From NCBI GenBank assembly GCA_964035545.1, contig OZ037765.1, forward strand, positions 13,634,698 to 13,698,697: a DNA stretch of 64,000 nucleotides. The letters run 5' to 3'. Numbering within the stretch: position 1 is the first letter of the stretch; every line of letters starts with the position of its first letter. The notes under the pieces are model-generated. The model had not been told where the DNA came from. It ran no database searches and worked only from the letters and a program-made list of their open reading frames with translations. A program made the position numbers and the translations under genes. The DNA is from Bugula neritina. Lineage: Eukaryota > Bryozoa > Gymnolaemata > Cheilostomatida > Bugulidae. This document shows positions 1 through 13,052 of the stretch, in pieces.

Positions 1-1862
1 GACCAGCCAATTGACAACTGTAAGCTAAAGCATTTTCAATGTTAAGCTCAGTTCCACATTCCTGCATAGTGGCCTTCTTCATATAAAAGCTATCAGCTGC
101 AGCTGCTTCTTTATTTTGCTTGTCAGCAAGAACCAAGTGTGCTGGAGCAATGGCATAGACTATCCTACATGGCATATTGTTGTCAGCACTTATCTTCTCT
201 GCAATAACAAATGCTTCACAGACAGTTTGTTTTACTGAGTCAGTCCACAGCTTTTCATTCTTTAATGTTTTCTTTTTGTTGATAGTCAGAACTTTCTCCC
301 AGCTTAGTGTTTTCATTGTGAATGGATTGTTGCTACTCTTTAAAGTTACTTCAAACCTTGTAAGCGATTCACTGTGCAGGTACTTCTGAAGGTCTGGTTG
401 AATTTTTAAAACATTTCTTCCAAGCACTAAAATTTTTCTCCAATCAATAGCTGACTGCCCAAAGGTAGCATCACTTATGTTGTGGCTGTCAAGAAGGCTA
501 CAACACATGAAGCAAATTGTCAAAAATTAGATAATACCTATAAACTAATAACAATGAATTGAAAATTTATTAGAGCACTAATAGGTTGAAATCAATCAAT
601 TTGTTTTATTTTATTATGCGATGATAAAAAACCCACTTTTCAATAGTGTCCATTAGTGATTTTGGTGCAGGTTCATAAAGTGCATCTGGTGACAAGTTTT
701 CTGTGACATGGTTTAGTATTACAGGTCCTGCAACAAGTTGTGTGAAAAACACAAAAGTAATTGTTGATATTGAAATAAATTGTGCTTTTCAATTTTAACA
801 ATAAGTAACAAATTTAGACTACCTTAGTTGCTTGTCAGTTATTGTTAGCGTTTACTTTATTGCTCAAAGTGCTATATATTTGAAATGCCTTATGCTCTGC
901 TAAGCTTTGATGGTCTGTCATGCTCTGAAAACTTATTTTTAATTAATTTTAATAAGCTCTCTATCTTATTATATTTTGAGCTAAAATATATTAGTTTGTT
1001 TACAGATTTTAAGTAGACTTAAATTATGCTTCCCAATAGTAGACTTGAATCTAAATTATTTTCCTTGCAAATCCGACAGTTCAAAAGATCTGAGTCTTTT
1101 TGGAAAACTTGTTTTTAAATAAATAATCTCAAGATTTAATGCTATGATAAAAGGTATAAGTAAAAACCAACCTAAACCGTATTTATGTACAGGAAAATCA
1201 CTATTATATCCTGGTAAAATACCAGCTATATATAATTGTTACAATTTTAATTGAACTTTCCAACACAGACTAATTTCAAAAGTGTGAAATCTTCAAAGTT
1301 TGCTACTGGTTTAGGTACACGTTTGTTTGTTTTTACTATTATTTTCTATATAAAAAAAGATAATATTGCCACTTTTGACTGTAAATTATATAAAGGTTTA
1401 TCGGAGGTTAAGTGATAAATATGCAGAAAAAAAGTATTGAGAAGTGATTGATGATACTGCCACTTTAGTTTTAAATTTGAAATATACTTGTCAGACAACA
1501 TATAACAATTAGTGTGCAACAAGAATATGATAGGTAAAAATGCCAATACAAAAAAAATAAGAAACTGTTAATTGGAATATTATTGATATAACTGAATAAT
1601 TAGTATATTTTACCATTATTCTCAATTAGACTTATAGGCTCTTCCTCCTTTTGAACATTTGCAGCAGTATTTCGGTTTACAGAGTCAGCTGCTCCACATG
1701 CTAAAAAAGTTTAATCCTCTAAAATTTCAGTCATCTATTCACTTTAGAAAGACTCTGCTCACCAAAATTATACAATACAAAGTGCAGCGTAGAGCATCAA
1801 GTGGCAAAAATCAAGCTCTGCACCTATATAACACTAGAATTAAAAAAGCTTTCAAAATTTTC

Positions 1863-1916
<54 letters not shown>

Positions 1917-2327
1917 CTTGATTAATATATATTATGCTTAACCCACACACCCATTAACAAATGCAACTTACGAAGTGGAAAATACTCATATCCTGGTGAA
2001 TCTCTCCTTGTTTTTTTTGATAATGTTGATAAATTGCTGTTTTCAGAAAGCAAATGTTTCTTTACAGCTTTTTGTGTCTGTTGGTGTTGAGTATCTCCTG
2101 CAATGATGATAAGCATCATATAATAGTGTATATTAATATGTACATACTCTGATCTGTGCTGATGAGGGGACAAATCCCGAAACAGCTGCTGTCCACAGAG
2201 TTTACACACCTTTTAAATATGCTTTAGTAGAAACATAAGTTTCTACTATTGCGAAGGTGTGGGCCATGGTACTCTGTTCTGTGCTGATGAGGGGACAAAC
2301 CCCGAAACAGCTGCTGTCCACAGATTG

Positions 2328-2407
<80 letters not shown>

Positions 2408-3902
2408 CACACACAGGCGCGTAGGGACTGGCCATGTAACATAATTAAATGTCATATGCTGAAATAAAAAAAGATAACAAAGCACATGAAGATCAAAGAA
2501 AAAAATAACCTAAAAGAAGTTTATCATTACTAAGATCTGATCCAAAATATAATGTGACTGGAGGAAAGCAATTCAATTGACGAAGTGAAAATATTTGAAA
2601 ATCAAGAAGAAATCATCAGTTACAAAGTGGGTCTATTAGACCATTTTCCAATTTCCCTGATACATGCTGAAATGGCAGCTATGATATAAGTCCCAATAAT
2701 CATTTGTTGTGCTGACTGTCATCACTCTGTTTATAGTTGTCAACCCTTCAACTCTTTAGATAATAAAATGGTCAAGTTACACTGTATACAGTAGGCAGCA
2801 TGCAATTATGATATATAGATGGAAGGATAGATGAATGGATAGATAGATCGAAAGATAGAAAATTTGATAAATATTGTTTACGTTGCTATATGCATGTCCT
2901 TAAAGTAGTAGTGTACTACTTACCTAACTTTTTTGTGCTGCTTGTTTCAAGTTCAAACGCTTGCCTCTCTATGCTGAAAAGTCTGCCAATATCATCTGTT
3001 GACATCATTTCAGCTATGCTTTTGATTATTTCTGAATGACCATTGAATGTGATGAAATGTATTGCTGTTTGACCATTTTTATTCCGAAGAGTGAGCAAAT
3101 TGATTAAGTTAGCTGTCGGTAAAGACTTGATGATAAATTGAAGAGGTTTTTGATGAACCGCCTGTGCTGCATTGTGTACAGATGTATTGCCATCTTTATT
3201 TTGTAAACTGAGTAGTTTGTACAAGTCAGCTGCTGGTACAGAGTCTAAAATGCATTTTGCTGTCTCTGTATGACTTCTTTCCGCTGAATTGTGTGCAGCT
3301 GTGTTACCATCTCTATTCTGTATACTGAGTAATTTGTACAACTCAGCCGCTGGTACACAGTCCAGAATACATTTCACTGTTTCTGCATGGCCCCACTCTG
3401 CTGCTCTGTGCAGTGCTGTATTACCATACCTATTTTGTATACTGAGTAATTTGTACAATTTAGTCTCTGGCACATGTGCTAGAATGCATTTTACTGTTTC
3501 TGTATGGCCCCATTCTGCTGCCCGGTGTACAGTAGTATTTCCATATCTATTCTGTATACCGAGCAGTTTGTACAAATCAGCCTCTGGTAATTGTTCTACA
3601 ATACATTTCACTGTCTCTGTATGAACATTTTCTGCTGCATTATGTACAACAGTATTCCCATACTTATTCTGTATACTGAATAGTCTGTACAAATCAGCGG
3701 CTGGTACAGAGCTTAGAACACACTTTACTGTTTCGATATGACCTTTATCTGTCACGTTGTGTACAACTGTATCTCCATTGTCATCTTGTAGACTTAGCAC
3801 TTCTAATTTATTTTCATTAGAGAGAGAGGTCAGTGTCTCCTTGAACTTAACCAAGTTATCCTCAGCGGCATAGTCTTTCAGCTGATGGTAAACTTCTTCC
3901 AT
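1..3902 (-). CDS. Ankyrin-repeat protein with unrecognised C-terminal region (5 exons, C-terminus beyond window)
   Basis: Exons, in order on the minus strand: 3902-2924, 2097-1972, 1700-1614, 727-637, 497-1 (open at the window edge). Every junction is GT-AG and keeps phase; the exon 1 donor is G|GTAAGT. ATG at 3902 follows a short leader. About 593 residues are visible. Residues ~30-300 form about seven ankyrin-type units of 39 aa (core IQNRYGNTALHRAAEWGH, then ETVKCIL..VP..LYKLL), longer than the usual 33. Then comes a Lys/Ser-rich linker from exons 2-3. Exons 4-5 encode ~190 aa with no family I recognise (begins near GPVILNHVTENLSP, later WRKILVLGRNVLKI, PCRIVYAIAPAHLVLAD). No transmembrane segment is seen. 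Ankyrin arrays bind proteins; the specific role is unknown. Exon 3 is the least certain (short, but with a good pyrimidine-rich acceptor). Tandem hammerhead motifs lie antisense in intron 1. Confidence 0.75.
741..1613. other. Intron of the ankyrin gene, no feature seen
   Basis: AT-rich intronic sequence between exons 3 and 4 of the ankyrin gene. I see no coding segment, RNA or repeat in it; the short ORFs here have no recognisable composition. Confidence 0.6.
1867..1912. repeat. (TA)n microsatellite
   Basis: Uninterrupted TA dinucleotides over about 45 bp, inside intron 2 of the ankyrin gene. The tyrosine/isoleucine-rich ORF across it is an artefact of the repeat. Confidence 0.95.
2154..2198 (+). 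ncRNA. Type I hammerhead ribozyme motif, copy 1
   Basis: All hammerhead core parts are present in order. Stem I 5' strand CTGTG (2154-2158); CTGATGA (2159-2165); stem II GGGG/TCCC closing loop ACAAA (2166-2178); GAAA (2179-2182); short stem III ACAG/CTGT with a 3-nt loop (2182-2192); cleavage-site C at 2193; stem I 3' strand CACAG (2194-2198). Cleavage is predicted between 2193 and 2194. The very short stem III is typical of hammerheads in Penelope-like elements and metazoan retrozymes. Activity is inferred from the motif only. Confidence 0.85.
2279..2323 (+). ncRNA. Type I hammerhead ribozyme motif, copy 2
   Basis: Second copy exactly 125 bp after the first. CTGTG 2279-2283, CTGATGA 2284-2290, stem II GGGG/CCCC with the same ACAAA loop (2291-2303), GAAA 2304-2307, stem III ACAG/CTGT, cleavage-site C at 2318, CACAG 2319-2323. 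Compared with copy 1, the last stem II pair changes from G-U to G-C, so pairing is kept. It is followed directly by a (TA)n tract. Confidence 0.87.
2331..2406. repeat. (TA)n microsatellite
   Basis: About 75 bp of TA dinucleotides directly following the second hammerhead motif, within intron 1 of the ankyrin gene. Confidence 0.95.
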
Positions 3903-6010
<2,108 letters not shown>

Positions 6011-6154
6011 TATGCGTATAATATATGTATGCTGATTGTCAATTTAGTTAGAGCTGTAGCAACGTAGAGTGCTCAATATCACAGGTGACAAAGCTAATAA
6101 TTATAATGTAGTGCTTTCAGATTGATAAAGATATATATTTTATTTAAAATCTCC

Positions 6155-6197
6155 CACGACTTAATAGTTTCATACAGTGAACTGCACTCATCAGGTG
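6155..6197 (-). ncRNA. Hammerhead ribozyme motif, minus strand, single copy
   Basis: On the minus strand: stem I CAC (6197-6195), CTGATGA (6194-6188), stem II GTGCAG/CTGTAT with loop TTCA (6187-6172), GAAA (6171-6168), stem III ACT/AGT with loop ATTA, cleavage-site C at 6158, then GTG (6157-6155) closing stem I. Cleavage is predicted between 6158 and 6157. Flanks extend stem I as an imperfect rod: GCTTTC (6113-6118) opposes GAAAGC (6218-6223) and TTGAT (6122-6126) opposes ATCAA (6213-6217). Stems I and III are only 3 bp near the core, so this is less certain than the tandem pair. Confidence 0.72.
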
Positions 6198-6553
6198 TAT
6201 ATGTATATGCTGATCAAGAAAGCTCTAAAATGTGTATAGTGACCATACATAAAAGTACCAAATTTAATGACTATCAAATTGTAGGTATTTCAGAATAATT
6301 GTTAATTATGCAATTTTCAAGATGTCATCAATTCTAAAATTTCAATATTTATACTCTGTGATCTAATTCATCTAACTTGTAGCATAACTAATTGGTGTCA
6401 TTGGCTTCCTGAAGGCGGTCAACTTTTATCTGCAACCATCCATTCCATATATATATGGTAATTTGTAGGCCACGATGCAGCTGTATGCTATGCAATGGGC
6501 TACGGTTGGTCTGTGAGCTGGGTCATTTTACCAGCAGATTCCAAAGTAGGAGG

Positions 6554-8113
6554 ATGGCACCAAGAAGCATGGTATTCACAGTGGCTATACTGCTAGTTGT
6601 CAGCAGCATTCACAGTGTAACAGCAACTACAGATGGAGCTCTATCTTCTGCTTGCACAAATGCTAACATGTTTCCATCTGGACATGGAGCTAGTGCGCAA
6701 ACATCACCATCACCTTACGCTATTGAGCTCAGCAACAACACATATTCACCTGGTGGAGAAATAACAGGTAACTTAACATATAATTTTTCCTAACTTTGAA
6801 AAAAGCTGCAGTTTATGTAATTTAAAAATGTTTAACAAATAGAAAGGTTTAAAAAATGAAGAGGTTTTTTTATGAAAACTACAATGCTGTAGTGTTCCAA
6901 CTATTTTTGAATGAACAATGGTTTAATCATGCATTATGTACAGATGTTTTGCTAATACATAACTTATTCATTAGATACTGAGTATAAATATTAATATTTT
7001 ATGAAATTCTAAATATTCTTATTGTCTTTTCATGAGCATGAGCCATCTATTAACAAATTCATCAGCATTATCCTGTAGCTACAACTAAATATATACATGT
7101 ATATGCATGCATATGATTATTATATTTTAGTGACTTTAAAGGGATCCCAATCTTTTAAGGGTTTCATGATTCTTGCATTACCAGAGAATGATGCAAGTGG
7201 ATCCCCAGTTGGAAGCTTTGTAGTGGATGGATCTCATATTAAACCTCTTTGTACTAAGGTGAGTTTTTATTGAGATATCTCCCAGACTGCACTGTTGGAA
7301 TGTAAAGCGATACAGGCAATTCTGTGTACAGTCAAGGTTGCTTGAAGTATATATATGTATATATCAAATAACTTTAATGTGATGATTGTAGGGGTTGACT
7401 CATACCAGAGATTTCTCCTCCGCGCCTACAGACAATTTGGTGCTCAAATGGACAGCTCCAGATACCTATGAAGGAAACATAGTGTTTTAGTAAGTCTACT
7501 GTTAGTGTGATTGCCGATTTGTTATTTATAAAATGATATGATATTTGTATGTCATATTTTCTTGTACTTTTACAAAGAATGGTGTTATATTCATTGAAAC
7601 TGTCTCAAATGAGAATTTATTTCTGTTAAATTTCCAAGGCTGATGAAATATGAATAGGCTTTCATTGGCTATAGATTTCTACAACTACTATAATTTGCTA
7701 CTTGCATGGATAAAAGCAATTCAGCGAACAACTTTGCACGTTTGCCTTTGCTGTTTGGGAAGTGTTGGAGATTTCAGTTTGGGAGTTTGGAACCTGCCAG
7801 TACTTATAAACAAATTATAATATCAACTTCAGCTCTCAAGTATTTATGGGTGCATCAGAATGGTTTATATATTTTGTTAGTGCAACATTTGTACAGACAA
7901 TGCCTACATTCTGGGTTAAAGTTCCATCTGCTGTACTACAGCCATATACAGCAACAGCTACTACCACAACACAAACTACAACGAGAACTACAACCCAAAC
8001 CAGTAGTAAAACCACAATGAGATTAAGAAGTACTACAGAAACAGGCACAGCCACATATAATACAACACCCAACTCTGGGACAAGACATGCCGGTATATTG
8101 CTAGCCGTTAGAG
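6554..8113 (+). CDS. Secreted reeler-domain protein with Thr-rich stalk (at least 4 exons)
   Basis: Exons 6554-6767, 7131-7258, 7392-7489, 7881-8113; all GT-AG and phase-compatible. The start is the ATG before MAPRSMVFTVAILLVVSS, a typical signal peptide; an upstream in-frame ATG at 6455 would bury it. The mature part follows reeler-domain order: an early Cys, MFPSGHGASAQTSPSPY, NTYSPGGEITVTLKG, FKGFMILAL, GSFVVDG, LVLKWTAP, and a final ATFVQTMPTFWVKV strand. After residue ~185 comes a Thr/Ser-rich, probably O-glycosylated stretch. The last exon ends at a good donor (AGAG|GTAAGA), so the gene continues. A candidate exon begins at 9828 after TTTATTTTAG and stops at 9877 in the expected phase. 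Reeler proteins are extracellular, in matrix or insect-type immune contexts; the role here is unknown. Confidence 0.8.
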
Positions 8114-8769
8114 GTAAGAGCTGCTCATGTGGTTGAAGACAACTATAATGATAGCAAAACTATAATGATAGTATGACTAGTTATGATTAGTTCCATGCTT
8201 CACATTCTCTTCTCTATGCTCGAAGTGGAAATGGTTTAATTGTCATCAATTTCGACTGCCTGTAATTAACATGATTGCCACTAACTTTTTGGTGTGAAAG
8301 AACTTGTAATCACCGATCTACTAATAACTAGCTTCAGTGGACATCTTATTATAACTTACTTACATATACATATATGTATATGTATACATAATATAAGCTC
8401 ATCTGTACATGGGCTTATGACTTTAGGTGCCCTGGCAGTTTATTGTGGGTTACTATAAAATGAAGGGTTAGGTACATATATTTTATCAATCATCCATGCT
8501 CTGGTTATGACCTTGTGGTCATGAGCACCTTGGGTAATGAATGCACTTTAGGTCACTATAAGTAATTGTTGATCAAGTATCTACATTATATGTTAACCAC
8601 ATGATGACTAAATTCCTTGTTATGTCAAGAATAATAATTTTCTCAGTTGAATTCTGCAGAAGTTGTATTACTTGAATTGGGTTGTTAGTACAAATAGTTA
8701 TGACCTCTTAAAGCCAACATTTCCTAATTCTGCTGTATAAAGTTCAACTAAAGCTCACCTCAACAAGTT

Positions 8770-9316
8770 TAGTGCTAGGTATCAACAGCTATAGTGCTAG
8801 GTATCAACAGCTATAGTGTTAGGTATCAACAGCTATAGTGTTGGGTATCAACAGATATAGTGCTAGGTATCAACAGCTATAGTGCTAGGTATCAACAGCT
8901 ATAGTGCTAGGTATCAGCAGCTATAGTGTTAGGTATCAACAGCTATAGTACTAGGTATCAGCAGCTATAGTGCTAGGTATCAACAGCTATAGTACTAGGT
9001 ATCAGCAGCTATAGTGCTAGGTATCAGCAGCTATAGTGCTAGGTATTAACAGCTATAGTGCTAGGTATCAATAGCTATAGTGCTAGGTATCAACAGTTAT
9101 AGTGTTAGGTATCAACAGCTATAGTGCTAGGTATCAACAGCTATAGTGCTAGGTATCAACAGTTATAGTGTTAGGTATCAACAGCTATAGTACTAGGTAT
9201 CAACAGCTATAGTGCTAGGTATCAACAGCTATAGTGCTAGATATCAACAGCTATAGTGTTAGGTATCAACATCTATAGTGCTAGGTATAAGAAGCTATAG
9301 TATTAGGTATCATGTA
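8770..9316. repeat. 22-bp minisatellite, about 25 copies
   Basis: Head-to-tail units of the form TAGTGCTAGGTATCAACAGC plus TA. Copies differ at a few fixed positions (GTGCT/GTGTT/GTACT, CAAC/CAGC). It lies downstream of, or in an intron of, the reeler gene. Confidence 0.95.
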
Positions 9317-10286
9317 CTATAATAAAAGCAACTCAACTGCTGGCAGTGAATGACTCATGGTAGCTAATGACTAAGTAAATGAAATTTCCGATCAACTATT
9401 TTTAATATCTTTCGGCACCCCCAAGTTTATCATTAATTAACTTAATATATAAACTCAATGCTTGATTTCCATTTTGATGCAAATCATTCAAGTACCTTAT
9501 GCGGCATTGCTTGGAGGTTTTTAGGAGTTGGGGAAACAGAATTAGAATTAAGAGGAAGTAACGCATAAGATTTGCCGATTAACACTTCATCGGAAGCAAC
9601 CGCTATTTGAGTCATACTGTTGAACTATTGGTTCCCCAAATAAGCTTTATAATGCTGTTTGGTCAAGTGACTTGACAGAAGCTGGCTTCTTATTGATGGG
9701 GGAATTTTTGCATTTAAAAATAAAAACATAATAATAAACATTAGAGCAAGTGATAAGATTTATATCTATATTAGAAAAAAGGTTTTAATGGACTCTAAGA
9801 ATAAATGGTTTGTTATTTTTATTTTAGATATGGCTGTTGACTGGTTGTTATATGTTTGGAACATGTCTACAATGTAAGCAATTGTAAGCTCAAAGCTGAA
9901 TGATATAAGAACAATTATGTGAGGCCTAGCCCATCTATTCTAGAAGAAAGAAAGTAAAACCAAATTACACAAGGACACTTACTTTTATACTAAATTATAT
10001 TGATAATTAGTTTTTATTTTATAACGATTTATTATTATGATAAACAAAGATGGTGCAATAACATAACAATTTTATATACTGATATGTTGTTAAAGTTTAA
10101 CATAACACAGCTACAAAATGTTATCTAATTATATGCTAGTTTTTGTCTAGAAATGCTGTTAAAGAGTTCATATCAAACTTTTATAGTTTTTTCATTAAAT
10201 ACAAGCAATGCTTTCTAAAAGCATCACATGAAGTGTAATTATCGTATAAAATCCTGGCTAGTAAGTGGAGACCTGCAGATTGTGTG
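9317..10286. other. Region between convergent reeler and UBE2U-like genes
   Basis: Holds the possible last reeler exon (9828-9877) and the 3' UTR side of the UBE2U-like gene; a TTTATT near 10027 would read as a poly(A) signal on the minus strand. Nothing else coding is seen. Confidence 0.4.
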
Positions 10287-12955
10287 TCAGTTATCAAGGT
10301 CTTCGGCATTGAGATTCTTGGTCCAAGTAACCAGATTGTCATGCTCACCTTCGCTGTCGGAGTGCCTAGTTGGTGACCGAGGTGTGGGCAATGCTAAACA
10401 AAAAAACTTGAATGTTATTAACTGAATGTACAACACACCAGTATAACAATTGCTATTAATGGATGAAGGCTAGCAATGAGCATGGCAAAAAGTTACTGTA
10501 ATACTGCATAAGCTAGAGACGCTAGCTGGAGTTGATAACTAGATAGGACAACCTATGACTTATATAGCAATTAAAAGATTAAAGGAATTGGATGTCTTGC
10601 ATGGAGTTGAAGGAATCAGGGTTTTAAACAGTGTTGAATGAAAATTTGTAAAAAATAAATGATTATATGATATTTAGCTGCTAAGCTACAATCAACAATA
10701 AAATCAAGGTCACAAGAATAATAATATACTAAAAATACAATACTTTATTATAATTCATACCATCAACTACATAAGTTATGAAAAGAATGCTACAAAATAA
10801 TGAGAGATGTTAGTAAATCACAGGGCACCAGTGTAATAGCCACTGCATACACAAAACTCCTTCAACATTCAGATTATGAATGCTGGAACTAAGCAAATGA
10901 CCCTAATTATGCAAAAAGACTACAACATACAAATACCAAGTGATTTTCTAAGATGTAATTAAATAATACTTGGAAGTGCTACGTCTATAGCCTATTATTA
11001 GACAAATTGATCTATTACACTAGTTGCAATTTATTATCACCTGCAAGCAGGCAAAAATTTATAACCATCTAATTTAAAATGCCTCAGATTAGGAAATGGT
11101 TAGCATAAATGCTACCACGAATAGGGACGTCATATTATCATCATATGCCGTAAATATATATACAAAACATTTTCAACCTTTCCCGGTATTTACTAATTAT
11201 GCTGAGGTAATTAAAAGTGGTGTAGTCTTTGGTAAAACCTGGTATTCCTGTCATTGGACATATTAAAACAACAGATATATTAACATAACAGACATATTAA
11301 AACAACAGATATATTAACACAACAGACATATTAACACAACAGATATATTAAGGCAAAAAGGAGTTTATGTAAAATGTCTCATTTTCCCACTCTCGTTTGA
11401 TAAATTTATCATAGCTGAGAAACTGAGCTTCAGACTAAATGCTTAAAGATATCACATATTTGCAGCTTAACTGTTCATCATAATAAAACTTGTTTGAAAT
11501 TCTATGAGCATGTGATAGCAGAGCTTAAACATAGCCTTACGCTTTTTTGGTAAATAAATTTTCCTCATCTGATTAATTCTGGCCAATTTAGAATCTCTCC
11601 CTGTACTCTTTTCAGCAGCAGACGGTTTCTTCTGGTAAATAGAGCCGTAGTACACAGCATCATACCTAAAAATAGCTATTTATACGAATACCGGCCATCA
11701 CATTGAGTTTTGTAGAACTTAAGGAAGAAAATGTAGAATTATGTAAACAGCAACATATCAGCATAATATAAATAAAGCTACATGATGAAATTTAATGTAA
11801 TTAAAATAATATAGAGTCAGATGTGTGGTGGTTAACTGATCTACATGTATATGACAATTTCTTCTGTAACATATTGGATTTCAGCATTAAAGTGGTAGCA
11901 ACAAGTGGTGATAATTGACATGCAGTGCCAAAGAACATTTGGTAGTTATTGCAATTTCCACAGTCAACTGGGAACACTCACACTACTTAATCTGCTGCAA
12001 GCTTTCTTGTAAAGTTACTGCCCTGTAGCACATTGCAGAGTATTGAATGTTTAAAACACATTGCAGAAGAACTTTAACATCACATGGTACTGCTTGAAAG
12101 GAAACCTTTCCTCCATACTACTATTACATTTCACATATTCACCAAGTATATTTTGTTTATATCTATATAATTCAGCATCAACACTAAAAGTAGCAGCATA
12201 TTATACTAATAGCAGCAAAATGAGAGAAAGTTTCTAATCCAAAGCACTTACTCCATCTGCTTGTCATATTCTTCATCTAACATCTCTTCTTCAGTCATGT
12301 CAAAGTGAATCTTCTTGAGAAGGCTATCATCTTTAATGGCGTCCAAATCTGTGAATAAATTAAGAATATTAATATATGCATCTCATAAAATTTCATTTAG
12401 GTACTAATTTAAAGACTAAAAATAAAAATATCCTAAACTACACGAATAGCATAATGTAACAACATGCGCTACATAGATAAAAAAACCTAGCCTATGTAAC
12501 TCAACCCATCAAACTTACCAGATAGAACACTTGTAATTATACACTATAAACTGCAAATTTTTTTTTGAAATAATATGTTTGGCTACAACTTGAACCCACA
12601 CAGAACCAGCTTTATTTGCGGTATCATCACATCACACCCAGAGAGAAAGAAGACTCAGTGATGAACTGTATATCAAGAACCCTTACATTTGTCTAAAGTT
12701 TTCATTCATACGAGAATCTCAGATGAAAGGATTTTAAAACAGATTAAGAACATGCCTCTCCTCATGTTTTGAGAGCTTTTACTTTAGCACAGGATCAATT
12801 ACGACTGAATGCTCTTCTTCACACCACCCATAGCCAGGAGTCACATACTAGGCCAGTGCAAAGGAACAGTACTGCTCTCATATACAAAATACTGACTAAT
12901 ACCGGAGTGGTATATAATATATATTAGGAGTGTCGACTTTAGAGCGTGAAAAGTC

Positions 12956-13052
<97 letters not shown>

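Larger units (their letters stand above)
2145..2330 (+). mobile_element. Retrozyme / Penelope-type tandem unit (about 1.5 monomers of 125 bp)
   Basis: The direct repeat starts at a shared TACTCTGnTCTGTG box (2145 and 2270) and carries the two hammerheads. Cleavage at both would release a 125-nt monomer, 2194-2318. Between the ribozymes is a perfect 10-bp hairpin (2225-2234 with 2239-2248, loop ATAA). Outside it, CACACCTT near 2203-2212 can pair with AAGGTGTG near 2255-2262, so the monomer could fold as a rod. No ORF. Non-autonomous retrozymes and the pseudo-LTRs of Penelope-like elements have this layout. Calling it mobile is inference. Confidence 0.65.

Noticed and set aside
2202-2444. Overlapping Tyr/Ile-rich ORFs on both strands
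   Set aside because: They are translations of the (TA)n tract; the same applies to ORFs at 1659, 5812, 12841 and 38703.
3289-3624. Plus-strand 111-codon ORF
   Set aside because: It is the antisense shadow of the ankyrin repeats and repeats with their 117-bp period.
7706-8020. Plus-strand 104-codon ORF in the reeler gene
   Set aside because: It spans an intron and reads the Thr-rich exon in the wrong frame; the reeler frame continues the domain.
10228-10425. Plus-strand 65-codon ORF
   Set aside because: It is antisense to the last UBE2U-like exon, which has a proper acceptor, phase and stop.
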